This document shows, piece after piece, positions 16,637 through 23,585 of a stretch of DNA of 54,565 nt. Location: positions 1 through 54,565 of the forward strand of contig NZ_LAYQ01000024.1 in the NCBI RefSeq assembly GCF_000988205.1. Direction: 5' to 3'. Below the pieces are notes generated by a model, which was not told the origin of the DNA, made no database searches, and was given only the letters and a program-made list of their open reading frames with translations. This DNA is from Corynebacterium minutissimum (GTDB taxonomy: Bacteria; Actinomycetota; Actinomycetes; Mycobacteriales; Mycobacteriaceae). The translations under genes and the position numbers were made by a program. Position 1 is the first letter of the stretch. Every line of letters starts with the position of its first letter.

Positions 16637-18217
16637 ATGCAATGGACAAAAGTCGGCGCGAGCCTCGCCGCTGTTGTCGCAGCAGCTGGCCTGACCGCAT
16701 GCGGAGGAGATGGATCCGGTGATGCGGCGGATGTTGATTTCATCAGTACCAACTCCACCGAACCCCAAAAGCCGCTCATTCCTGCAGATACCAGCGATGT
16801 GTCGGGTGCAACGCTCATCGACCTCATCTACTCGGGACTCGTGTACTTCGATGAGAACGGTGAGGTGCACAACGACCAAGCAGAGAGCATCGAGAAGACC
16901 GATGACGTGACGTACAAGGTCACGCTCAAGGAGGATGCGGTGTTCTCCGATGGCTCCCCGGTGCGTGCCCAGGACTACGTCGATACGTGGAACAACGCTG
17001 TAAAGAACAGCATGCTCTCTGCCTATTTCTTCGAGCCCATCAAGGGCTACGAGGAAGGAGCAGGGAGTATGGAAGGGCTCAAGGTTGTCGATGAGAAGAC
17101 GTTCACCATTGAACTTGATGAGCCCACAGCGGATTTCGAGACTCGTTTGGGCTATTCCGTCTTTTTCCCCATGCACGAATCAGCCTTCGATGACATCGAC
17201 GCCTATGGCCAAAACCCAGTGGGAAGTGGACCTTATAAGCTGCAGGAATGGAACCATAACCAGAATGCGATCCTCGTTCCCAACGAGAAGTATGAAGGTG
17301 ACCGCAAGGCGCAGAACGATGGTCTGAACTTCGTTTTCTATGCCGACGCCAGTGCGGCCTATGCTGACTTGCTTTCGGGGAACCTGGATGTTTTGGACTC
17401 GGTTCCGTCCTCGGCCATGGCCAACTTTGAAACTGATCTCGGCGAGCGCGCAGTGAACGAGCCTGCTGCAATTTTCCAGTCCATTACTATCCCCGCCGGG
17501 GATGAGAACTTTAGTGGGGAGGCGGGGGCGTTGCGTCGACAAGCACTGTCCATGGCCATTGACCGCGAGGAGATTACCCAGACCATTTTCCAAGGGACGA
17601 ACACTCCGGCGGTGGATTTCACATCGCCTGTGCTTAACGACGGTGCCACAGACATCCCTGGCAACGAGGTCCTGACCTATAACCCGGACAAGGCGCGCGA
17701 GCTGTGGGTCAAGGCGGAGGAGATGAAGCCATTCAAGGGGCCGTTCACCGTGGCGTACAATTCCGACGGTAGTCACAAGGAGTGGGTCGATGCTGTCGTG
17801 AACTTCATTCGAAACACCCTTGACATTGATGCGCAGCCAGCGCCGTATCCGGATTTCAAATCGCTGCGCGATGAGGTCACGAACAAGACGATCGAGGGTG
17901 CGTTCCGCACCGGCTGGCAGTCGGTATACCCGTCGCCGTCGAGCTTCTTGGAGCCGCTGTATGCCACAGGTGCTGCGACTAACGACGCCGACTATTCCAA
18001 CCCCGAGTTTGATTCGCTTCTGCAGAAAGCGGCGGCGGCAGCCAACGAAGAGGAGAGCGTTGAGCGGGTCAACGATGCCCAAGCGGTACTCATGAAGGAC
18101 CTTCCAGCAATCCCGCTGTGGTACACCAACTCCACTGGTGGCTACTCCGAGCGTGTCGATGATGTGATCTTTACGTGGAAGTCGAAGCCGCTGTATTACA
18201 AGGTGACTCTGAAGTAG
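16637..18217 (+). CDS. Peptide-type ABC transporter substrate-binding lipoprotein (family 5)
   Basis: 526 residues. A lipoprotein signal ends in the lipobox LTAC (C22). The rest matches the OppA/DppA family: an early LIYSGLVYFDENG segment, YKVTLKEDAVFSDGSPVRAQDY, and AYADLLSGNLDVLDSVPS. It would capture oligopeptides or similar ligands outside the membrane and pass them to a permease. No permease or ATPase gene is adjacent, so it is an orphan that probably works with a transporter elsewhere. It sits inside the exported-protein island in the opposite orientation. AAGGAGA gives a good ribosome binding site, and a strong hairpin follows the stop. Confidence 0.9.
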   Translation: MQWTKVGASLAAVVAAAGLTACGGDGSGDAADVDFISTNSTEPQKPLIPADTSDVSGATLIDLIYSGLVYFDENGEVHNDQAESIEKTDDVTYKVTLKEDAVFSDGSPVRAQDYVDTWNNAVKNSMLSAYFFEPIKGYEEGAGSMEGLKVVDEKTFTIELDEPTADFETRLGYSVFFPMHESAFDDIDAYGQNPVGSGPYKLQEWNHNQNAILVPNEKYEGDRKAQNDGLNFVFYADASAAYADLLSGNLDVLDSVPSSAMANFETDLGERAVNEPAAIFQSITIPAGDENFSGEAGALRRQALSMAIDREEITQTIFQGTNTPAVDFTSPVLNDGATDIPGNEVLTYNPDKARELWVKAEEMKPFKGPFTVAYNSDGSHKEWVDAVVNFIRNTLDIDAQPAPYPDFKSLRDEVTNKTIEGAFRTGWQSVYPSPSSFLEPLYATGAATNDADYSNPEFDSLLQKAAAAANEEESVERVNDAQAVLMKDLPAIPLWYTNSTGGYSERVDDVIFTWKSKPLYYKVTLK

Positions 18218-18240
18218 ATCGATACACGTCCTGCTACGTG

Positions 18241-18280
18241 AAAAGCGCTCCTCAACGATTGGTGGTGAGGAGCGCTTTTT
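18241..18280. terminator. Bidirectional terminator between convergent genes
   Basis: AAAAGCGCTCCTCA (18241-18254) pairs perfectly with TGAGGAGCGCTTTT (18266-18279), with A and T runs at the ends. It can serve both the lipoprotein gene and the convergent paralogue D. Confidence 0.88.
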
Positions 18281-18298
18281 CTTGAGCGGGCGGAGCTG

Positions 18299-18901
18299 TT
18301 AGAAAGGCAGCTTGATACCCAGGGACTTTGCCACGCTCGGAGCGACAGCGGCGATGGCGCCGATGGCGCCCAGGACAGCAGCGACGATGGCAGCGATGCC
18401 AAGATCGGTCGGCTCACCGTCCTTGGAGCTGAGGGCTTCATCGAAGGAGCTGGACTCATTGGTGCCGGTCGGCGCCTGCGAAGGCTCATCCGCTGGCTCC
18501 ACGGGCTTCTCCGTCGGGGTGGTCGGCGTAGTCGACGTGGACGTCGTCGAGCTCGGCGGGTTCTTGGCCAGAGACTCCTTAATCTCAGCGGCTGCGGTGT
18601 CCTGCTTGCCACAGGCAGCGACGTCGTCCTTGGCAATCTCCATGACCTCGGCGCGGTCCAGGGTCAATTCTTCATTGTCAGTGGCGCGCCAGAGTCCGAA
18701 TTCCTCCTGCTTGAAGGTGTGCTCGGTGTCCTCGATGGTGGTGGTGAACTCTTCGGCTGGAGCCCAGCAGAAGTTGATCTCGGTAGCCGAGGTGTTGGTG
18801 GCGTTTGCAGTGGACTCGTCGGCGGTGGCGATGGTCGAGCCAATAACACACAGAGAGCCTGCCAGGACGGTGGTGGCGAGAGCGAGTGAAGCCTTCTTCA
18901 T
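18299..18901 (-). CDS. Exported tail-family protein D (Ser/Thr/Pro linker)
   Basis: 200 residues. Signal peptide 1-27 (cleavage after ATA), then the family domain with C45 and C97 and the blocks HTFKQEEFGLWRATDNEELT. A Thr/Ser/Pro-rich linker (about 115-150) takes the place of the charged linkers of A and B. The tail keeps LSSKDGEPTDLGIAAIVAAV and ends IKLPF. This most divergent member shows that the domain and tail are conserved while the linker is free to change. Function unknown. Confidence 0.82.
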   Translation of the reverse strand: MKKASLALATTVLAGSLCVIGSTIATADESTANATNTSATEINFCWAPAEEFTTTIEDTEHTFKQEEFGLWRATDNEELTLDRAEVMEIAKDDVAACGKQDTAAAEIKESLAKNPPSSTTSTSTTPTTPTEKPVEPADEPSQAPTGTNESSSFDEALSSKDGEPTDLGIAAIVAAVLGAIGAIAAVAPSVAKSLGIKLPF

Positions 18902-19016
18902 GGGATTCTCCTAGAAATAGAGCGAAGGAAAGTGAAAGATAGAAAACCCTTGGTGTGCAGGGGCTATTCAACTATATTAACGCTACCTCAAGCGCTAAGC
19001 GCAAAACCGCGAGAAC

Positions 19017-19069
19017 CGCGTTCCTCCATGCTCTTAAAAGTAAGGCCTGGAGGCACGCGGGGAACGCGG
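19017..19069 (-). terminator. Stem-loop after the sortase-substrate-like gene
   Basis: CCGCGTTCC (19017-19025) and GGAACGCGG (19061-19069) pair across a long internal segment, just past the leftward stop at 19081. There is no clear T-run, so terminator function is tentative. Confidence 0.45.
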
Positions 19070-19080
19070 CGCAGGGACTC

Positions 19081-19989
19081 TTAGATAAAGAACTTGCGGC
19101 GGGCGGCGAAAGCACCAGCTGCAATCATGGCTGCGATGGCCAGTGCGGCAAGACCACGAGCAACGGTGTTGGAACCGGTCTCAGCGGAGATACCGCGCGA
19201 CTGTACCTGGGACTTCTCGGCGGTGCTTTCGGCAATCTGACCACCCTGGGCGATGACCTCGTCCTTGTTTTCCTTGAGCATCTGCTCGGAAGCGGCCTTC
19301 TCCTCGGCACTCGGGGCGTCGTTCTGGGCTGCCTCCTGGGACTTCACGTAGGTCTTGCCGTCCTTGGCCAGGTACCAGGTCACGCCACCGATGACGAGGG
19401 CGGCCGGCAGAGCCAGCCATGCCAGCTGCTTGGCGTCGAAATTAGAATCCTCGGCGGAACCGGCCGGGGGCTGGGAGCCGCCCGTCGGACCGGTCTCTCC
19501 AGAAGGAGGAGTAACAGGCTTGTCCTTGTCCTCACCGGCCCCCGGATTCTCGTTGTCGGCCTCGGGCTTCTCGCCGCCAGCCTCCGGCTTCTCCGGGTCA
19601 TTCTTAGGAGCATCGCTGCCGTTGTCGATCGGGTAGTCAACCTGGGACGGGCCGGCCGGAGCCGGGTCTGGGTTGGCCGGTGCAGGGGCGTTGTCCTGAG
19701 AGTCCTCATCAACCGGGGCTGCTGGATCCTCGGCGGGGTTGTCAGCGGGGGCTTCCTTTTCTTGTTCTTGCATGCGCTCCCATGCAGCCTGTGCCTGTTC
19801 CTTGGTTAGCTTGGTACCGCCAAACTCGTTGACGCTCATGTAGTTACCGTCAGCCTGCTGGCGGTAGATTACGCCATCGAGCTCGAACTCAGCTGGAGCC
19901 GGAATCTGTGCAGAGGCAACGGCGGTGCCGCCCAGTGCGAGGGAGCCAGCCAGTGCGGCTGCGGTCAGGGTGCGGTGGATGCGCTTCAT
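19081..19989 (-). CDS. Surface protein with SAETG-type C-terminal sorting signal
   Basis: 302 residues. Signal peptide 1-27 (cleavage after ASA). A short N-terminal segment (FELDGVIYRQQADGNYMSVN) is followed by an acidic, Pro-rich region (about 75-180). A second hydrophobic segment lies at 189-207 and a charged region follows. The C-terminus has SAETG (268-272), a hydrophobic helix and the basic end RRKFFI, the layout of a sortase substrate with a non-classical motif close to LAXTG. The sortase gene lies next upstream on the same strand (20280-21137). Two membrane segments are unusual for a sorted protein. Function unknown. Confidence 0.78.
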   Translation of the reverse strand: MKRIHRTLTAAALAGSLALGGTAVASAQIPAPAEFELDGVIYRQQADGNYMSVNEFGGTKLTKEQAQAAWERMQEQEKEAPADNPAEDPAAPVDEDSQDNAPAPANPDPAPAGPSQVDYPIDNGSDAPKNDPEKPEAGGEKPEADNENPGAGEDKDKPVTPPSGETGPTGGSQPPAGSAEDSNFDAKQLAWLALPAALVIGGVTWYLAKDGKTYVKSQEAAQNDAPSAEEKAASEQMLKENKDEVIAQGGQIAESTAEKSQVQSRGISAETGSNTVARGLAALAIAAMIAAGAFAARRKFFI

Positions 19990-20035
19990 GTGTGTCTCCT
20001 AGTGGGTTTGTGAGAGGTAGTTCATCAGACCAGAA

Positions 20036-20076
20036 CCACAATAGTCACAATATTCACATCAGTCACAGGGGTTACA
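20036..20076. promoter_or_regulatory. Five-unit 9-bp repeat, MtrA-box-like
   Basis: CCACA, TCACA, TCACA, TCACA and TTACA begin at 20036, 20045, 20054, 20063 and 20072, exactly 9 bp apart, 47 bp upstream of the surface-protein start. The last two read GTCACAGGGGTTACA, which resembles the direct-repeat sites of the response regulator MtrA, a controller of envelope genes in corynebacteria. The binding protein is inferred. Confidence 0.55.
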
Positions 20077-20279
20077 ATGTGGTAATCCGCAACTTTCGGG
20101 ATGGAAGTCCCGCCACGCATGCCGAGTGTTCGATTGCTACGGGGTATCGTGCTGGGGGTTAAAGCGGCTGGTCATTGCCTAAGAGACGTGGCTAATGCGG
20201 TCCTGCTGGTTGTGCGAATGTTCGACAATGACCTGCGTAAACAGGCATCCCCCCGCTATGGGGTAAAAACAGGCGGAGC

Positions 20280-21137
20280 CTAGTTCTGGGGTGCAGTCTC
20301 AGGTGCGGTTGTTACGCCCTCAAACTGCCAGCCCACCACCGCGTTGCGCACTGCAGAAGCCAGTGGGTTGGCCGGCTGAATGCAGCTGATGGTGAGCAGG
20401 CGGCCCGGCTTGGCATCGGCACCCCAGATGCTCTCGTCCTGCTCAAGGCCTTCCTTGGAGGGATCGTGCAGATCTGTTGCGGTATACACCAGCCACTGCT
20501 CGCCGGAATTCTGCGTGCGCAGATACAGCTTGTCGCCCACCGCAGCCTTGTGCTCATCGGCGCGGCCGTCGTAGAGGTTATTGAATACCGCCGGCACGCC
20601 CGCGCCCGTGTGGCCAGCAATGACCACGATGTCCGGCGAGTCCGTTCCGGGCAGCGAATAGGGTTTGTCCTCCGCGGTATAGGTGCAGGCCTTATTCATG
20701 GAGTCTGGGTTGATCTTATTGTCCTTGACCCGGCAGGAACCTTCCTCGAAGCTCGCGCGCACGTCAATAGTCGGAATGTACATCTCGACTGCCGGTGAAG
20801 GCTCGATGACGGCGGCGGGTTCCGTTACCACTTCTGTGGGCTGCGGTGCGGGTGTGTCCGGTTCCTGATTGAGCTTGAGCGCCGCGATAATACCGACCAG
20901 CACCACCGCCACAATGGCTACGAGGCGGAGACCTCGGCTGTCGCTGGGCTTGCGATGGCGCGCTGTGACCTGGTTGGACCGTCGTCGAGGGCGGTGGGGC
21001 TGCTGCTTGGCGACGGCCCCCGCGCGGCCGTATGAGGAGCGGCTTCGGCGGCGGGCGCGTTCTGCGCGGAGATCGATGCGGATTCCCTCTTCCGGCAGGC
21101 GGTAGCTATCGCGCCGCGCCGAGTAGCGAGAATCCAT
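20280..21137 (-). CDS. Sortase (class E/F-like)
   Basis: 285 residues. A basic N-terminal cytoplasmic tail (1-69), one membrane helix (about 70-89), then a sortase fold. Visible catalytic residues are H176 in VVIAGHTGAG, C252 in LLTISCIQP and R264 in SAVRNAVV. It would cut a sorting motif in secreted proteins and join them to the wall. No pilin genes are near, so it is not an obvious pilus sortase. The product of 19081-19989 is a probable substrate. Two extra cysteines (C135, C151) may form a disulfide. ATG with CAGGAG upstream. Confidence 0.85.
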   Translation of the reverse strand: MDSRYSARRDSYRLPEEGIRIDLRAERARRRSRSSYGRAGAVAKQQPHRPRRRSNQVTARHRKPSDSRGLRLVAIVAVVLVGIIAALKLNQEPDTPAPQPTEVVTEPAAVIEPSPAVEMYIPTIDVRASFEEGSCRVKDNKINPDSMNKACTYTAEDKPYSLPGTDSPDIVVIAGHTGAGVPAVFNNLYDGRADEHKAAVGDKLYLRTQNSGEQWLVYTATDLHDPSKEGLEQDESIWGADAKPGRLLTISCIQPANPLASAVRNAVVGWQFEGVTTAPETAPQN

Positions 21138-21177
21138 GGTGTGCTCCTGAGAGATAGATGATTAGAAAAATACAGTA

Positions 21178-22131
21178 CTACTCGACGGCGAGCTGGTAGC
21201 GCAGTGCGTAGGTGATAAGCCAGTGGGTGGACATGAAGTGGCCGTCGACAAGCTGCGGGCGCGCGCTGGCCACCAGGGCTTCGGCGCGCGGCAGGGCAGA
21301 GTCGTCGAAATACTCGGCGAGCTCAACAATCATCCACGCCCTTGTGAGTGCCAGGCCGTAGAGGTGGGCCAGGCGGCCATCGGTCGGGTCGAGTACTTCT
21401 GGGATGTCGGTGAGAAAATCCAGTGCTTCGGTGCGGCGGGGGAGGAAACCGTCGAACCACTGTGGGAAGTCCGGGAGAACGCGCGACATGAGCAGAGCTT
21501 CTGATAATCCATTGGAGAGGAAATCGTGCCCGGACAACTCCCACTCCAGCGGATAGTCACGGTCATCGCCGAAAAGGCGAACCGCAGCTTTGCGCACCGA
21601 ATCCGCTAGTGAATCCAAGCGAAGTTTCTCCGCTGCCTCGAGGATGAGGAAAAGGTTGAAGGCGGTATTGGAGTGCATGCCGTGGCGCACCGGCTGGTTG
21701 AGTGAACCAAGCCAGTCGTGGCAGTGCTGCGCGGTGAGCTCGACGAGCTTATCCATTGCTTCGCTGGGACGGATTGAGGCTAGCTGCAACAGCCAAGCGC
21801 GCCCGTAGGGCATCTCATACCCGGGGTGTTCGACAAGGTAGGTGTATTCGGCGGTGAGGGCTTGGGGGCTGAGGCGATCGTCGAGAAGCACAGCAAGACT
21901 GGCGGGAGACTCGGGCCCGAGCATGGTGTACAACAGCACCCCGGAGTACTGCATGTGGACGCTGGAATGCCAGTCGAAACAGCCGTAGAAACTGGGGTGC
22001 AGCTCGCGTGGGCGCACAGTGCAATCATCAGTTGAGCTGCTCGTGTGGTGCATTGCGGCGGGAAATTCGCGCTCGAGGGCGTCCACAATTGTCTCCGCCC
22101 AGGTTCTGGCCCAAGTCTCTAGCGTGGTCAT
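21178..22131 (-). CDS. DUF2891 family protein
   Basis: 317 residues, a full-length DUF2891 protein with the hallmark HPSFYGCFDWHSSVH near residues 45-59. It is largely helical, has no signal peptide and is rich in Trp and His. The family resembles alpha/alpha-toroid proteins but has no established reaction that I know of. The sortase gene lies 40 bp downstream on the same strand, which may be chance. The ATG is at 22131; no strong ribosome binding site was seen. Confidence 0.78.
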   Translation of the reverse strand: MTTLETWARTWAETIVDALEREFPAAMHHTSSSTDDCTVRPRELHPSFYGCFDWHSSVHMQYSGVLLYTMLGPESPASLAVLLDDRLSPQALTAEYTYLVEHPGYEMPYGRAWLLQLASIRPSEAMDKLVELTAQHCHDWLGSLNQPVRHGMHSNTAFNLFLILEAAEKLRLDSLADSVRKAAVRLFGDDRDYPLEWELSGHDFLSNGLSEALLMSRVLPDFPQWFDGFLPRRTEALDFLTDIPEVLDPTDGRLAHLYGLALTRAWMIVELAEYFDDSALPRAEALVASARPQLVDGHFMSTHWLITYALRYQLAVE

Positions 22132-22379
22132 GTGTCAAGTATGGCAGAGCCGAAGGTGGAGGATGCCTGCTGTTAGCCACTGAGGGGTGTGCGTCGCAAC
22201 GCGGAATCGAACAAATGAGCGATTTCTAGCTCTGATGTCCGGCCGCTCTTGTAGTCTTCGGGGCAGGCATCCAAGAGGTGGGGGATGCACGGGCCGTACG
22301 CACGCGGTCTAGCAGGGGTGTCTGGAACTACAGGCAACACCTCGTCGTGGGGGTTGCGAACATTTACTAAGGGGGAACT

Positions 22380-23219
22380 TTGAGGTTCTTAGAACAGAAG
22401 CCGACGACGTTTAGTAAGAGACAAGTGCACCGAATAGGAAGTGCGTTGCGCAATGGGGAAGCGGTTGATGAGGAACAGTTCGGGCTGTTCTTGGACCAGC
22501 AGTCAGCCCTGTGTGATGCGATAATTCAAGAAGCGGTTAAGACCATGGCACAGCTTGATAATCGGTTGACGCTGACTTCAGACTCGATTGTGGAGCCGGA
22601 TTCAGACACATACTTCCTGGGTTCTCGTGTAAAAACGCGAGACACATTGAGGGAGAAGTTGAGTCGAATGCCGAGCTTTCCTTTGGAGAATATTCAGGAT
22701 GTCTCCGGAGTACGGCTGGATCTCGATGTGACCCTAAAGGAACAAACGATACTTGCGGAGCTTCTATCTCGAGATCTCATGAAGGCTGGAGCGCGGAAGG
22801 TGGAGGTTCGGGACATGCGCGAAGAACCACACTCGGGCTATCGCGCGGTGCACCTGCATGTGATGTCGGAGGCCGGACGTGCGGAATTTCAGTTAAGAAC
22901 GGCGCTTCAGTCACAGTGGGCAAACCTTTATGAAATGGCAGGAGACTTGTATGGGAGAGAAATCCGATACCTCGAATTCGGCGGAAAAATTCCGGCAGAA
23001 TTTGAGATTGAGACCCGTGCTCTGCATGAGCTGTCCGAAGTCGTAAACAGAGTGGAAAAGCTCGTCGATATTCTTACTGAGCCTTTCGAAGGCAGCCAGA
23101 CTGCTAATACAACGCAAAGAGAAGCACGTCAGTTGCGACGTAGCATGTATAAAATGCTAGATAAATTAATCCATGAATTTGAAGAACGTCGAGTTCAACG
23201 TGACATGGAGGGAGAATAA
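22380..23219 (+). CDS. RelA/SpoT-domain nucleotide pyrophosphokinase-like protein
   Basis: 279 residues, a single-domain alarmone synthetase-like protein. The family blocks are visible: GSRVKTRDTLREKL (81-94), QDVSGVRLDLD (106-116), HSGYRAVHLHV (151-161, with the tyrosine that stacks on the acceptor nucleotide) and AEFQLRT (168-174, with the likely catalytic Glu169). No hydrolase, TGS or ACT domain is present, so it differs from housekeeping Rel. TTG start at 22380 after GGGGGAAC. Base use is more AT-rich than the flanks. A 76-residue gene follows 4 bp after the stop. Either a small alarmone synthetase or a ToxSAS-type toxin that modifies nucleotides or tRNA. Which is not decidable here. Confidence 0.83.
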   Translation: MRFLEQKPTTFSKRQVHRIGSALRNGEAVDEEQFGLFLDQQSALCDAIIQEAVKTMAQLDNRLTLTSDSIVEPDSDTYFLGSRVKTRDTLREKLSRMPSFPLENIQDVSGVRLDLDVTLKEQTILAELLSRDLMKAGARKVEVRDMREEPHSGYRAVHLHVMSEAGRAEFQLRTALQSQWANLYEMAGDLYGREIRYLEFGGKIPAEFEIETRALHELSEVVNRVEKLVDILTEPFEGSQTANTTQREARQLRRSMYKMLDKLIHEFEERRVQRDMEGE

Positions 23220-23223
23220 ACCG

Positions 23224-23454
23224 ATGCCAGCCTATTTGATTAAATACCATCGACCGACAGGGGCACTGGAAGTAACTGAGTACGAATCCCTCATCGAGGG
23301 AACCCGTGCTCGCCATAGGCTAGACCAAGTAAATAAGGATCCTGACGTCGAGATTGTGGCGATTGGCGCAAAGAACTTAGAGTCCGTCCGGCATACGCAC
23401 GCGCGGTACTTCTTCCGCGAGAAGACCGCGCCGCCGTACCCCTTTGTGGCTTAA
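23224..23454 (+). CDS. Small protein paired with the RelA/SpoT-like gene
   Basis: 76 residues from ATG 23224, with GGAGGGAG nine bases upstream. Begins MPAYLIKYHRPTGALEVTEY and contains an Arg-rich HRLDQ segment, a DVEIVAIGAKNLESVRHTH block and a C-terminal ARYFF. No known family is certain. The 4-bp gap from the RelA/SpoT-like gene shows co-transcription. By analogy with ToxSAS pairs it may be an antitoxin or a regulatory partner, although a stand-alone accessory role is equally open. A longer frame from 23173 overlaps the upstream gene and is less likely. Confidence 0.7.
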   Translation: MPAYLIKYHRPTGALEVTEYESLIEGTRARHRLDQVNKDPDVEIVAIGAKNLESVRHTHARYFFREKTAPPYPFVA

Positions 23455-23524
23455 ACACCCGAGCTCAGGCACAACGGAGCACCGCTGGCCTCGGTCGTCG
23501 TAGATACCGATGGATCGCTTGCCG

Positions 23525-23570
23525 ACGCCCCCATGCCATACCTCGCACGAGGAATGTGGCATGGGGCGTT
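23525..23570. terminator. Terminator between convergent genes
   Basis: ACGCCCCCATGCCATACCTCG and its near-complement ending GGCATGGGGCGT form a long stem with a very short loop. It sits between the rightward gene pair and the leftward TRAP operon and can serve both. Confidence 0.75.
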
Positions 23571-23585
23571 GACTTGGGTACGAAC

